A stretch of DNA of 64,000 bases from positions 2,852,001 through 2,916,000 of the forward strand of contig NZ_PDIZ01000001.1 of assembly GCF_002563635.1 (NCBI RefSeq). Direction: 5' to 3'. The stretch comes from Bacillus sp. es.036 (GTDB lineage Bacteria > Bacillota > Bacilli > Bacillales > Guptibacillaceae). The notes beneath the pieces are model-generated. The model did no database searches. It had not been told where the DNA came from and was given only the letters and a program-made list of their open reading frames with translations. A program made the translations under genes and the position numbers. This document shows, in pieces, positions 41,164-50,632 of this stretch. The first letter of the stretch is position 1; every line of letters starts with the position of its first letter.

Positions 41164-42434
41164 TCTAAATCCTCCAATCGAAGTTCAACGGCTCTAGCAT
41201 GAGCATCAAGCCCTTCAAGCTTAGCGAGCGCTGCGATGCTGTTACCGTTCTTTCTCAATGCTTCTTTACTATAAGAAATAACGCTTGATTTTTTAATAAA
41301 ATCATCTACTGACAATGGACTTGAAAATCGTGCGGTTCCGTTCGTTGGGAGCACGTGATTAGGTCCAGCAAAATAATCCCCAACAGGTTCGGAGCTATAA
41401 GGACCAAGAAAAATCGCTCCTGCATGACGAATTTTTCCGAGAAGCGTCATCGGTTCATCAACCATGATTTCAAGGTGCTCAGGAGCAAGCTCATTCACTG
41501 CTTCAACCGCTTCCGCAAGGTGATCAACAACATAAATCATGCCATAATCCTCAATCGACGCTGCAGCAATTTCGGCGCGCGGAAGTTCAACTAGTTGTTG
41601 CTTCACCTCTTCTTGAACGCGCTCCGCTAGAGTAGCTGATGTTGTTACAAGAACGGCGCTTGCCCGTTCATCATGCTCAGCTTGTGATAAAAGATCTGCT
41701 GCAACATAAGCCGGATTCGCATGTTCATCCGCTAACACAACAATTTCGCTCGGTCCAGCGATCATATCAATATCAACGATCCCAAATACTTCTCGTTTCG
41801 CAAGAGCAACGAAAATATTACCCGGTCCTACAATTTTATCGACAGGAGCAATTGTTTCTGTACCATATGCGAGTGCTGCAACTGCTTGAGCGCCGCCAAC
41901 TTTAAAGATTTCCGTGACGCCTACTTCTTTTGCTGCAACAAGAACACCAGAAGGGACATTTCCGTTTGAGTCAGGCGGTGTGACCATCGCAATTCGTTGT
42001 ACACCTGCTGCGATGGCAGGGATTACGTTCATTAGTACTGAAGAGGGATAAGCGGCTTTTCCACCAGGAACATAAACACCAATAGAATCAAGCGGCGTCA
42101 CTTTTTGTCCTAGCATTGTGCCGTCTTCAGCAGTCGTAAACCATGACTGGCGGCGCTGACGCTCGTGAAACGTCTGAATGTTCTTTGCAGCCTTTCTAAT
42201 CGTTGTGATGAGTTCATCAGATATATCGCGATAGGCTTTTTCGATTTCTTCAGTTGAAACGCGAAGTTCTGTTAAGTCTGCTCCATCAAACTTCTTTGTG
42301 TTTTCCTTAACCGCTTGATCACCAGTTGCTTTCACTTGTGAAAGAATCGAAAGAACAGCCTGACGCTGCTCTTCCGTCCCTTGCTCAATCGAGCGCTTAA
42401 TTGAAATGCCTTCGTTCCGATTAACGATTTTCAT
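41160..42434 (-). CDS. hisD: histidinol dehydrogenase HisD
   Basis: 424 residues from ATG 42434 ([18 protein letters not shown]), after AAGGAGAG; the codons upstream in frame lie inside hisG. Signature [17 protein letters not shown] and [16 protein letters not shown] (about 230-265). Oxidises histidinol to histidine with 2 NAD. Overlaps hisG by 14 nt. Confidence 0.97.
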   Translation of the reverse strand: MKIVNRNEGISIKRSIEQGTEEQRQAVLSILSQVKATGDQAVKENTKKFDGADLTELRVSTEEIEKAYRDISDELITTIRKAAKNIQTFHERQRRQSWFTTAEDGTMLGQKVTPLDSIGVYVPGGKAAYPSSVLMNVIPAIAAGVQRIAMVTPPDSNGNVPSGVLVAAKEVGVTEIFKVGGAQAVAALAYGTETIAPVDKIVGPGNIFVALAKREVFGIVDIDMIAGPSEIVVLADEHANPAYVAADLLSQAEHDERASAVLVTTSATLAERVQEEVKQQLVELPRAEIAAASIEDYGMIYVVDHLAEAVEAVNELAPEHLEIMVDEPMTLLGKIRHAGAIFLGPYSSEPVGDYFAGPNHVLPTNGTARFSSPLSVDDFIKKSSVISYSKEALRKNGNSIAALAKLEGLDAHARAVELRLEDLE

Positions 42435-43062
42435 CTGCACTCTCTCCTTCCACAACCGCAGAAAGACGTTGGACCATATCGTCAATAATGGCATCTTTCG
42501 TTCGATAACTTACTGGGTTCACAATAAAACGAGATGTGATCGGCTCAATAAATGCCGTTTCCATTAAGCCGTTTTCCGTTAGTGTTCGACCTGTTGAGAC
42601 AATATCAACAATGCGATCCGCTAGACCAATCAGTGGCGCAAGCTCAATCGATCCGTTTAGCTTAATGATTTCAACTTGCTCTCCCTGCTGACGGAAGTAA
42701 TTTGACGCAACGTTCGGATATTTTGTTGCGATCTTCGGAGCCACCCCTTTGATTGGTCCGTCCGAAAGTCCAGCAACGGCAAGGTAACAGCCACTAATTT
42801 TCAGATCAAGCACTTCATAAACATTTCGTTCCTCTTCAAGCATGACGTCTTTACCCGCAATTCCAACATCCGCTACTCCGTGCTCAACGTATGTTGGAAC
42901 ATCCATTGGTTTCGCTAAAATAAACCGAAGATTTTCTTCTTCTATATCGATAATTAACTTCCGTGAATCATCAAACTCAGGGGGAAGTTGATAACCTGCA
43001 TTTCGAAGCAATTCAACCGCTTCTTCAAAAATACGCCCTTTCGGCATGGCCATCGTTAGCAT
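42421..43062 (-). CDS. hisG: ATP phosphoribosyltransferase, short catalytic subunit HisG
   Basis: 213 residues, the short form that needs His[19 protein letters not shown] (about 5-22), [13 protein letters not shown] and the PRPP loop [16 protein letters not shown] (about 152-167). First committed step of histidine synthesis. ATG 43062 is preferred, 8 nt after GGGG; a GTG at 43065 overlaps the hisZ TAG by one base. Confidence 0.96.
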   Translation of the reverse strand: MLTMAMPKGRIFEEAVELLRNAGYQLPPEFDDSRKLIIDIEEENLRFILAKPMDVPTYVEHGVADVGIAGKDVMLEEERNVYEVLDLKISGCYLAVAGLSDGPIKGVAPKIATKYPNVASNYFRQQGEQVEIIKLNGSIELAPLIGLADRIVDIVSTGRTLTENGLMETAFIEPITSRFIVNPVSYRTKDAIIDDMVQRLSAVVEGESADENR

Positions 43063-43064
43063 CA

Positions 43065-44243
43065 CTACATCCCCTTTCCGTTTTTACCGATTAAATATGT
43101 TACGTTATCAAATCGCTCAGAATAAGCGTCAAGATTCGTTATACCGCTTAACTCCTGCACAACAACTTTCTCGCCCTCAGTTCGTCGTTCTGACGCCTGT
43201 TGAATGGCTTCTTCTCTTCGTTCAGGGCTGAAAATAATGGCATTTGGAAGGCGCTCATTATCCGTTACTCCAAGCGCTTCCGCAAGGTGATCGAGGCGGA
43301 TCCCGAATCCCGTTGCCTGCGCAGGACGATCAAAGCGCTCGAGCAACTCATCGTAACGTCCTCCATTACTTAGAGGTACGCCAAGGTTGTTCGCATAACC
43401 TTCGAATACAACGCCTGTGTAATAACTCATATGACTCACAAGTGTAAAATCAAATTTCACTTGATCTGCTACACCATAAGCCTTGAGCGTATGTAATAGC
43501 GTGCGGAGCTCATCAAGAACTCGTTCACCAGCTTCATTTGGAAGAAGTTCAATCGCTTCTTCTAATTTTGATCCATCACCACGAAGCGTGAGCAGGTCCA
43601 TTAATCTTTTTTGATCAATTGTCGATAGCGGCATCTCCCGAACATGCTGACGATAGCCCACGTAATTTTTTTCATATAAATAGCGGCGAAGCACAGCCGC
43701 GCGTTCTTCATTTCCAACGATCGATAGAAACAGCTCTTGAATAAAGCCAACGTGTCCAATAGCGATTTGGAAATCTTCAAGGCCAGCTTCTTCTAAAACA
43801 GCAGCCATTAACGCAATCACTTCCGCATCAGCACTAGTTGTCCGATCTCCGATTAACTCGACGCCGATTTGTTCAAATTCCGCTGGCTTGCCTCCTTCGT
43901 CTTCCTGTGCGCGAAACACGTTCGAATCATAAGCTAGACGAAGAGGGAAGGGCTCGTTCTTAAGACTTGAAGCTGCGACACGAGCAATCGGCGCCGTCAT
44001 ATCTGGTCTTAGGACAAGCGTATTGCCGCGCTGGTCAAGCAGTTTAAAAAGCTGCTGATCAAGAATAGCAGAAGCTTCTCCGACCGTTTCATAATATTCA
44101 AGTGTAGGAGTATTCATAAAACGATAGCCCCACCCTTCCGTAACACGCTGAATCTTTTCTCGAATGCTTGTTTTTAAGTCATATAGGACCGGTAGCGTAT
44201 CGCGCATACCGAGTGGCTTCTCAAATACGAATGGTCTTGTCAT
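43065..44243 (-). CDS. hisZ: ATP phosphoribosyltransferase regulatory subunit HisZ
   Basis: 392 residues from ATG 44243 ([18 protein letters not shown]), 6 nt after GAGGTG. Class II aaRS-like fold related to HisS but without tRNA domains: [18 protein letters not shown] (about 73-90), [20 protein letters not shown] and [20 protein letters not shown]. It activates short HisG and mediates histidine feedback. First gene of the his operon. Confidence 0.95.
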   Translation of the reverse strand: MTRPFVFEKPLGMRDTLPVLYDLKTSIREKIQRVTEGWGYRFMNTPTLEYYETVGEASAILDQQLFKLLDQRGNTLVLRPDMTAPIARVAASSLKNEPFPLRLAYDSNVFRAQEDEGGKPAEFEQIGVELIGDRTTSADAEVIALMAAVLEEAGLEDFQIAIGHVGFIQELFLSIVGNEERAAVLRRYLYEKNYVGYRQHVREMPLSTIDQKRLMDLLTLRGDGSKLEEAIELLPNEAGERVLDELRTLLHTLKAYGVADQVKFDFTLVSHMSYYTGVVFEGYANNLGVPLSNGGRYDELLERFDRPAQATGFGIRLDHLAEALGVTDNERLPNAIIFSPERREEAIQQASERRTEGEKVVVQELSGITNLDAYSERFDNVTYLIGKNGKGM

Positions 44244-44302
44244 TTTGTGCACCTCACATTTCCTTTAGTTCGCTAACATACTAACAAGATGAAGTTATTT
44301 GT

Positions 44303-44331
44303 AGTTTACACGCCTTTATTTTTTTCGTCAA
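44303..44331 (-). promoter_or_regulatory. promoter of the his operon
   Basis: TTGACG (44326-44331), 17-nt spacer, TAAACT (44303-44308) on the minus strand, about 60 nt before the hisZ ATG. No T-box or attenuator is visible in the short leader. Confidence 0.65.
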
Positions 44332-44552
44332 CCAATAAGGGGCATTATTCCCTTTACTCCTTTTCTGTACTCCAATGTGAATTACCTTTATTTTTTAGGT
44401 GATCTTAAAGAATGATGTCGATTTTTGGGTTTCTGTCTCATAATCGTGATGACTTCTTCGTAGATTGGGGTAATGACTATGAAAGAAACTTTCTTTTCCA
44501 ATTAAGGAAATCTATAATGAGGAAAAGATTACAAAAAGAGAGGATGTGCCAC

Positions 44553-45629
44553 GTGGTTAATAAAATTTTCTTTTTCCTCGTGATCATCGGCGTTCCCCTA
44601 TCCGTTGCAGGAAGCCTTCTTCATTGGTCGCAAATTCTAATGTTTGTAGTCTACTGCTTAACCATTGTTTCTCTTGCCGCTTATATGGGAAGAGCAACCG
44701 AAAGTCTTGCCGTGATTTCAGGACCGCGGATTGGTGGATTGCTTAACGCTACCTTTGGAAATGCGGTTGAACTCATCATTTCCATTTTTGCATTAAGAGA
44801 AGGTTTAATTGAAATTGTGCTTGCTTCACTAACAGGATCAGTTCTAGGAAACCTGCTCCTTGTCGCTGGTTTGTCATTCTTCGTTGGAGGATTGAAGTTT
44901 AAAAGACAAAAGTTCAACGTCTATGATGCCAGGCACAACTCCGGACTGTTAATGTTTGGGGTGATCGTGGCCTTTGTTATTCCTGAAGTGTTCTCAATGG
45001 ACATGAGTGACGCAGAAGCGATTTCATTAAGTACCGGCATATCCGTCATTCTTATCGTTCTTTACCTTGCTGCACTTTTCTTTAAGCTCGTGACCCATCG
45101 AGGTGTCTACCAGCACGTTTCTGATCAAGAAGGGAGCGATGGCGGCGGCAAACACGCCCACGAAGAACCTGAGTGGAGTCGTAAAAAAGCGATGCTTGTG
45201 CTAGCTCTGTCGACTGCTGCAGTGGCCTATGTATCAGAAAGTCTTGTGCATACGTTTGAAACAGTTGGCGATACATTTGGCTGGAGTGAATTATTCATCG
45301 GTGTGATCATTGTGGCCATTGTAGGAAATGCGGCTGAGCACGCTTCCGCTATCATCATGGCTTATAAAAATAAAATGGATGTGGCAGTTGAAATCGCAGT
45401 CGGTTCAACCCTACAAATCGCCATGTTTGTTGCGCCACTACTCGTCCTTCTCTCCCTGTTCTTTCCAGTTCAAATGCCACTTGTCTTTACGTTACCTGAG
45501 CTTGTGACAATGGTAACGGCCGTGCTGCTCACGATTGTCATCAGTAACGATGGCGAAACGAACTGGTTTGAAGGAGCGACGTTACTCGCTGCTTACTTAA
45601 TTATGGGAATAGGATTTTATCTTCTTTAA
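44553..45629 (+). CDS. chaA: Ca2+/H+ antiporter ChaA (CaCA family)
   Basis: 358 residues from GTG 44553, after AGAGG at 9 nt; upstream in-frame codons would add a poorly conserved charged segment. About 11 helices with two alpha repeats: LLNATFGNAVELIISIFAL (about 58-76) and VGNAAEHASAIIMAYKNKMD (about 252-271), whose glutamates bind Ca2+. The acidic/His-rich loop SDGGGKHAHEEPE lies between the halves. Close to B. subtilis YfkE. Monocistronic, opposite to the his operon. Confidence 0.92.
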   Translation: MVNKIFFFLVIIGVPLSVAGSLLHWSQILMFVVYCLTIVSLAAYMGRATESLAVISGPRIGGLLNATFGNAVELIISIFALREGLIEIVLASLTGSVLGNLLLVAGLSFFVGGLKFKRQKFNVYDARHNSGLLMFGVIVAFVIPEVFSMDMSDAEAISLSTGISVILIVLYLAALFFKLVTHRGVYQHVSDQEGSDGGGKHAHEEPEWSRKKAMLVLALSTAAVAYVSESLVHTFETVGDTFGWSELFIGVIIVAIVGNAAEHASAIIMAYKNKMDVAVEIAVGSTLQIAMFVAPLLVLLSLFFPVQMPLVFTLPELVTMVTAVLLTIVISNDGETNWFEGATLLAAYLIMGIGFYLL

Positions 45630-45634
45630 ACAAG

Positions 45635-45659
45635 AAGCCTGCAATTTGCGGGCTTTTTT
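45635..45659 (+). terminator. chaA terminator
   Basis: AAGCCTGC / GCGGGCTT stem (one G-U) with a 5-nt loop, followed by TTTT. Confidence 0.82.
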
Positions 45660-45779
45660 GTTACAGTAACTGAGGGAAGATCTTCCGCATAACGTGTTAG
45701 AAATTGGACTTCACCCTCTTTTGGCTGATGGAATGTCCACCTAACGGATCGAACGAAAACGCAGAAAGTAGGCGAAAAC

Positions 45780-46535
45780 ATGATTCACCGTAAAACAAGT
45801 CGAGAAATTCAATTAATGAAAGAAGCTGGAGAGGTTCTTGCTGACTGCCACAAAGAACTTCGTAGCATTATTAAACCAGGTGTTACAACGAAACAAATTG
45901 ATGATTTTGTTGAACTCTTTTTAGAGGAGCGCGGTGCGACACCAGAGCAAAAAGGCTATCAAGATTACCCATACGCCACATGTGCTTCTGTTAATGATGT
46001 CATTTGTCACGGATTCCCAGGATCAAGAAAACTTAAAGAAGGCGATATCGTTACAATCGACATGGTTGTGAACTTAAATGGCGCACTTGCTGATTCTGCA
46101 TGGACGTATGCTGTTGGAGCGATCTCAGAAGAGAAGCAACATTTGCTTGAAGCGACGAAAAAGTCTCTTTACCTTGGCATTGAGCAAGCTGTCATTGGCA
46201 ATCGCATTGGGGATATTGGCCATGCGATTCAAAAATATGCAGAAGCAGAAGGGTTTGGCGTTGTTCGAGATTTCACTGGACACGGCATTGGACCGACTCT
46301 TCACGAAGAACCGATGATTCCACATTTCGGTCAGCCCGGTACAGGCGCCAGACTGAAAGAAGGTATGGTGATTACAATTGAACCGATGCTAAACATTGGT
46401 AAACCATACAGCACGATTGACGAAGATGGCTGGACAGCTCGCACAGTGGATGGCTCTACATCCGCTCAGTATGAACATACGCTTGCAATTACAAAAGATG
46501 GCCCAGTTATTCTAACGGATCAGGGTGACGAGTAA
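45780..46535 (+). CDS. map: type I methionine aminopeptidase (YflG-like)
   Basis: 251 residues. Metal ligands: aspartates in TIDMVVN (about 91-97) and GALADSAWTY (about 99-108), histidine in GHGIGPTLHEEP (about 165-176), glutamate in TIEPML (about 199-204), and glutamate in QYEHTLAIT (about 232-240). CASVNDVICHGFPG is the usual substrate loop. A weak ribosome site (AAGTAGG) precedes the ATG. The spc-operon map would be a second copy; this resembles the B. subtilis paralogue YflG. Confidence 0.9.
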   Translation: MIHRKTSREIQLMKEAGEVLADCHKELRSIIKPGVTTKQIDDFVELFLEERGATPEQKGYQDYPYATCASVNDVICHGFPGSRKLKEGDIVTIDMVVNLNGALADSAWTYAVGAISEEKQHLLEATKKSLYLGIEQAVIGNRIGDIGHAIQKYAEAEGFGVVRDFTGHGIGPTLHEEPMIPHFGQPGTGARLKEGMVITIEPMLNIGKPYSTIDEDGWTARTVDGSTSAQYEHTLAITKDGPVILTDQGDE

Positions 46536-46542
46536 TCACAAG

Positions 46543-46571
46543 AAAGCCCGCAGCATCTGCTGCGGGCTTTT
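46543..46571. terminator. bidirectional terminator between map and yvoF
   Basis: Perfect 12-bp stem AAAGCCCGCAGC / GCTGCGGGCTTT with a 4-nt loop; T-run on +, TTCTTG on minus. Confidence 0.88.
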
Positions 46572-47076
46572 ATATATCGTGCTTTGCTCGTTCTTCTTTC
46601 GTATAGATGACCTGCATCGGATTTCCACCAACAAAAGCCCCTGGTGGCACACTTTTATGAACAAGCGTCCCCGCTGATACGATGGCCCCATCACCAATCG
46701 TAATGCCTGGCAACAATGTACTATTCGCCCCAATCATCACCCGATCACCAATGACAACATCACCAAGGCGGTACTCATCAATCAAATATTCATGAGCTAA
46801 TATCGTTGTATTGTAGCCAATAATGGAATTTTTTCCGACTGAAATCTTTTCCGGAAACATAATGTCCAGCATCACCATAAGGGCAAATGCCGTTTGGTCA
46901 CCAATTTTCACACCTAGGAAGGTTTTATACAACCAATTCTTCATAGGAATAAAAGGAGTATATCGAGCGAGCTGGATCACAATAAAGTTCTTCACGACCT
47001 TCCAAAACGGAACGGTTTTATAAATTTGCCAGAGAGCATTGCTACCAGTAACGGGGTAACGCTCCGTGTTTCTCAC
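46570..47076 (-). CDS. yvoF: acyltransferase YvoF, left-handed beta-helix family
   Basis: 168 residues from GTG 47076. Hexapeptide repeats from about residue 55: VKIGDQTAFAL, KISVGKNSIIGYN, VVIGDRVMIGANSTLLPG, ITIGDGAIVSAGTLVHKSVP and VGGNPMQVI, typical of O-acetyltransferases. Overlaps the ppaX stop by 4 nt (GTGA). Acceptor unknown; location next to ppaX, yvoD and lgt suggests an envelope role. Confidence 0.88.
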   Translation of the reverse strand: MRNTERYPVTGSNALWQIYKTVPFWKVVKNFIVIQLARYTPFIPMKNWLYKTFLGVKIGDQTAFALMVMLDIMFPEKISVGKNSIIGYNTTILAHEYLIDEYRLGDVVIGDRVMIGANSTLLPGITIGDGAIVSAGTLVHKSVPPGAFVGGNPMQVIYTKEERAKHDI

Positions 47077-47717
47077 TTGTCGGCTCCAGCAATCGAAAGA
47101 ATTTCTCCCATATGATCAACCAGGTAATCTGGCTTAAATGAGGCAAGAAAGTCGCATCCTTTAATCGTCCAGGACACACCAACTGTCGTTACACCCGCAT
47201 TTTGTCCAGCTAGAATATCATATTGGCTATCACCAACCATCAGCGTTTCTTCACGAACAGATCCTAGTTTGTTCATGGCAATTTCAAGTTGCTCTGGATG
47301 TGGTTTAGGATTTTCAACTTCATCAACTGTGATAACTACAGGAAAGAATTGATCAAGCTTTGTTAGCTTTAATCCCATTTCTACCGTGTTTCTCATTTTT
47401 GAAGTTACGATTGCTAGTTTATATCCTTTTTCAAATAACGTCTTCACTGTTTCAAACACGCCATCGAATTCCGTGACAAGGTGGTCGTGATTCGTAATAT
47501 TATGATCACGATAAAAAGCGACCATTTCTTCTGCACGACTTTCATCATGCTTTGCAAATGTTAAGTAAAGCGGCTCTCCAATAAACTGTTTCAACTCTTC
47601 GTCACCATAACGGCCAGGATAAAAATGGTCAAATGTATGTCGAAATGAGGCCATAATTAAATCATTTGTATTAATCAATGTTCCGTCTAAATCAAATAAA
47701 AGAGTGTTAATACTCAT
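47073..47717 (-). CDS. ppaX: pyrophosphatase PpaX (HAD family)
   Basis: 214 residues from ATG 47717 (MSINTLLFDLDGTLINTN), after AAAGGAT. HAD motifs: DLDGTLINT (about 9-17), VTSK (about 108-111), lysine in the ENPKPHPEQ loop, and VGDSQYDILAGQNAGV (about 160-175). It hydrolyses the PPi that HprK/P releases when it dephosphorylates Ser-P-HPr. hprK lies two genes upstream. Overlaps yvoD by 11 nt. Confidence 0.95.
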   Translation of the reverse strand: MSINTLLFDLDGTLINTNDLIMASFRHTFDHFYPGRYGDEELKQFIGEPLYLTFAKHDESRAEEMVAFYRDHNITNHDHLVTEFDGVFETVKTLFEKGYKLAIVTSKMRNTVEMGLKLTKLDQFFPVVITVDEVENPKPHPEQLEIAMNKLGSVREETLMVGDSQYDILAGQNAGVTTVGVSWTIKGCDFLASFKPDYLVDHMGEILSIAGADK

Positions 47718-48654
47718 ACGATGGATCCTTTCTTTTTGAAGCATTTAGTTCACGACGTTTCCATATTACTGAGATGATTACCGTTAAAAGAATGGCTGTT
47801 ACTAACCGAACGAGAAGCAACCAGATGACCGGTATCCCAAGTGGAATAAAAATAAGTGTATCCTCAATGACAGCATGACACGCCACGAGAAAAATAAACG
47901 CTAAATAAAGATCTCTCTTCTCAACACCATCTTCTTTTGCAGCCTGAATCATAACACCTGCTCCGTATGCAAGGCCAAATACAAGTCCTGCGGCAAGCGT
48001 TGTCGATGTGTTTTCTTTCATGCCAAGACTTCTCGTCACAGGAGCCATCCACCTTGAGAAAGTCGTAAGCCATGACAAATCTTTCATCACCTGGATAAAA
48101 ATCATCAGTGGAATGACAATTAAAGCAAGCTGAAGAACGCCTAAAGACGCTTTTTCTAACCCCTGTAGTATAATAGGTCCCCAGCCGCTCACCGTTTCAT
48201 TCGTTTGAGAAACAAGTCCATAAGCTGCCTGCTCGCTCCCACCTTGCCAAATAAGATTGATAACAAAAGCCGATACGATGGCAAGTCCAATTCTTACAGC
48301 AAGAATAACCCAGAGCTTTACACCAACTCTTGCGGCTACGCCTGATTCAATCAGCAAATTATGTGAAAAGGATAGCATAACGGCTAAAATGAAAACCTCT
48401 TTAACCGTTAAGTCTAGTGTTAATATTGCCCCAATACCAGCATAAAGATTTAAGAAATTCCCTATTACTAGAGGAATGGCTGCGTCCCCTGACAAACCGA
48501 TCCATTTCATTACAGGAGCGATCAGCGCAACGATCCATTCGAGGACAGGAGTATAACGAAGGAGGGTCATCACTAACGTAATCGGAAAAATGATTTTTCC
48601 AAGTTCCCATGTTGTCACCAGTCCTGCTTTTAAACCACGTCGCAAAATCCCCAC
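47707..48654 (-). CDS. yvoD: nucleoside-recognition (Gate) membrane protein YvoD
   Basis: 315 residues from GTG 48654, 9 nt after AGGAGG. About eight hydrophobic segments; SFSHNLLIESGVAARVGVKL (about 95-114) and LAYGAGVMIQAAKEDGVEKR (about 225-244) are the Gate domain (nucleoside recognition) repeats. Conserved in the hprK-lgt cluster; its transport or signalling role is unknown. Confidence 0.88.
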   Translation of the reverse strand: MGILRRGLKAGLVTTWELGKIIFPITLVMTLLRYTPVLEWIVALIAPVMKWIGLSGDAAIPLVIGNFLNLYAGIGAILTLDLTVKEVFILAVMLSFSHNLLIESGVAARVGVKLWVILAVRIGLAIVSAFVINLIWQGGSEQAAYGLVSQTNETVSGWGPIILQGLEKASLGVLQLALIVIPLMIFIQVMKDLSWLTTFSRWMAPVTRSLGMKENTSTTLAAGLVFGLAYGAGVMIQAAKEDGVEKRDLYLAFIFLVACHAVIEDTLIFIPLGIPVIWLLLVRLVTAILLTVIISVIWKRRELNASKRKDPSYEY

Positions 48655-48667
48655 ACTGACACGCCTC

Positions 48668-49480
48668 CTAGCTTTTTTCGTTATATGGCTTAGCTTTCAT
48701 CACCTTGCGTCGATAAATAACAAGGGCAACCGATACAATGATCAATACGACTGAGATCACCTGTGCCACTCGAAGCGATTCGGTTAACATCAGGCTGTCT
48801 GTTCGTAAGCCCTCAATAAAGTAGCGTCCAAATGAATACCAAATAACGTAAGAAAGGAAAACTTCGCCTTTCTTCACTGACGTTCGTTGAAGAATCACAA
48901 GCAACACAACGCCAGCTAAGTTCCAAAGGGATTCATATAAAAACGTCGGGTGATAATACGTACCGTCAATATACATTTGATTAATAATAAATTCTGGCAG
49001 CATCAGGTTCTCAAGAAACGCTCTTGTCACAGGTCCCCCATGTGCTTCCTGGTTCATAAAGTTTCCCCAGCGACCAATTGCTTGTCCAAGAAGGATACTT
49101 GGTGCAGCGATATCAGCAATTTTCCAGAAAGAGAGACCACGCTTTCTTGTGAAAATGATTGCGGTAATAACGGAACCAATCAGAGCACCGTGAATCGCAA
49201 TTCCGCCTTCCCAAATCGCAAAGATATCACCTGGATTATCTTTATAATAGCTCCATTGGAACGTTACGTAGTAAATACGGGCAGAAACAATTGCAATTGG
49301 CACAGCCCATAAGATTAAATCAACAAACGTTTCTTTCGGCAATCCCTGTCTTTGCGTTTCCCTGATGGCTAAAAGCAAACCAAGGTAAGCACCTAATGCA
49401 ATGATGATGCCATACCAGTAGATTGAGATCGGTCCAAGCTCTAGCGCGACACGATCAAGTGGCTGTATTGAGGCTAACAT
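48668..49480 (-). CDS. lgt: prolipoprotein diacylglyceryl transferase
   Basis: 270 residues, seven membrane helices. [14 protein letters not shown] (about 136-149) is the Lgt signature with catalytic arginine and nearby Asn/Glu; a helix [18 protein letters not shown] precedes. It transfers diacylglycerol to lipobox cysteines, including that of the SurA_N lipoprotein in this window. 36 nt from hprK. Confidence 0.97.
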   Translation of the reverse strand: MLASIQPLDRVALELGPISIYWYGIIIALGAYLGLLLAIRETQRQGLPKETFVDLILWAVPIAIVSARIYYVTFQWSYYKDNPGDIFAIWEGGIAIHGALIGSVITAIIFTRKRGLSFWKIADIAAPSILLGQAIGRWGNFMNQEAHGGPVTRAFLENLMLPEFIINQMYIDGTYYHPTFLYESLWNLAGVVLLVILQRTSVKKGEVFLSYVIWYSFGRYFIEGLRTDSLMLTESLRVAQVISVVLIIVSVALVIYRRKVMKAKPYNEKS

Positions 49481-49516
49481 GTCGTTGTCTCTCCTTTATC
49501 AATATCCTACTTAAGA

Positions 49517-50455
49517 TTAGATGCTATCGTGTTCGTCACCATCTTCAATTTCTCGCGTCAATCGTTCTGAAAATTGTTTCGCCGCATTCATCCCCATATT
49601 TTTCAAACGGAAGTTCATCGCAGCTACTTCAATAATAATGGCAAGGTTTCGTCCAGGTCGAACAGGTACGACAAGTCTGGGTACATTTGTATCAATGATT
49701 TTCATGTACTCTTCTTCAAGCCCAAGGCGATCATACACTTTTTTAGAATCCCAAAGTTCAAGATTCATAACTAGAGAAATCTTCTTGTAGTTTCGGATCG
49801 CACCTGCACCAAATAACGTCATAACGTTAATGATTCCAAGGCCTCGAATTTCAAGAAGGTGCTGAATTAATTCAGGAGCACTTCCAACAAGCGTATTTTC
49901 TGCTTCTTGGCGGATTTCAACAGAATCATCAGCTACGAGCCGATGGCCACGTTTTACAAGTTCAAGAGCCGTCTCACTTTTTCCGACACCACTTGAACCC
50001 GAAATTAAAACTCCGACACCATAAATATCAACAAGCACGCCGTGAATAGCCGTGTTCGGCGCAAGCTGACTTTCAAGATAGTTTGTTAAACGACTGCTCA
50101 AACGAGTCGTCGTCATCGTTGATCGTATAATCGGAACATCCTTTTCTTTCGATGCCTGAATCAGTTCTTTAGGAACGTCCATATCTCTCGAAAGTACAAT
50201 ACCTGGTGTCTCGTCTGTACAAAGCTTCTGCATTCGTTCCATCTTCTGTTCCTCAGTGAGACCATGAAAGAAGGACATCTCCGTTTTTCCAAGTAGCTGC
50301 AAACGCTCCGCTGGATAATAAGTGAAAAAACCTGCCATTTCAAGTCCCGGGCGTGAGATATCACTCGTCGTGATCGGTCGATGGATCCCTTCTTCACCAC
50401 TCACTAACTCTAAATTGAACTTTTCAATCACATCTTTCATACGAACTTTAACCAT
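49517..50455 (-). CDS. hprK: HPr kinase/phosphorylase
   Basis: 312 residues from ATG 50455 ([18 protein letters not shown]), after AGGAGG. Walker [20 protein letters not shown] (about 153-171) and the signature [20 protein letters not shown] (about 199-218). It phosphorylates HPr and Crh at serine 46 using ATP or PPi, and reverses this. With crh, ppaX and cre sites in the window it forms the carbon-catabolite-control set. Confidence 0.97.
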   Translation of the reverse strand: MVKVRMKDVIEKFNLELVSGEEGIHRPITTSDISRPGLEMAGFFTYYPAERLQLLGKTEMSFFHGLTEEQKMERMQKLCTDETPGIVLSRDMDVPKELIQASKEKDVPIIRSTMTTTRLSSRLTNYLESQLAPNTAIHGVLVDIYGVGVLISGSSGVGKSETALELVKRGHRLVADDSVEIRQEAENTLVGSAPELIQHLLEIRGLGIINVMTLFGAGAIRNYKKISLVMNLELWDSKKVYDRLGLEEEYMKIIDTNVPRLVVPVRPGRNLAIIIEVAAMNFRLKNMGMNAAKQFSERLTREIEDGDEHDSI

Positions 50456-50556
50456 TCGTAAACCTCCTATGTATGAACCAAAGCAACGGTTCCAATTCAA
50501 CTTCCCCTATTGTACCATTTCCTATTTCAAAGCACATATAGATTAAAACCATTTTT

Positions 50557-50591
50557 GTGATGGGGAATACGCAGCTCCCCCTCCCCATCAC
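50557..50591. other. strong hairpin upstream of hprK, function unknown
   Basis: GTGATGGGGA / TCCCCATCAC, 10-bp perfect stem with a 15-nt purine/pyrimidine loop, in the space between the glpD terminator and hprK. No T-run follows on either strand. It may be part of the hprK leader. Confidence 0.5.
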
Positions 50592-50592
50592 A

Positions 50593-50626
50593 ACAAAAAA
50601 ACCGAAGCATTTGCTCCGGTTTTTTC
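50593..50626 (-). terminator. glpD terminator
   Basis: AAACCGGAGC / GCTTCGGTTT stem (one G-U) on the minus strand, followed by TTTTTTTG. Confidence 0.85.
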
Positions 50627-50632
50627 AAGGCT

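Noticed and set aside
44253-44411. Histidine attenuator or T-box before hisZ
   Set aside because: The leader is about 60 nt with no run of His codons and no T-box core.
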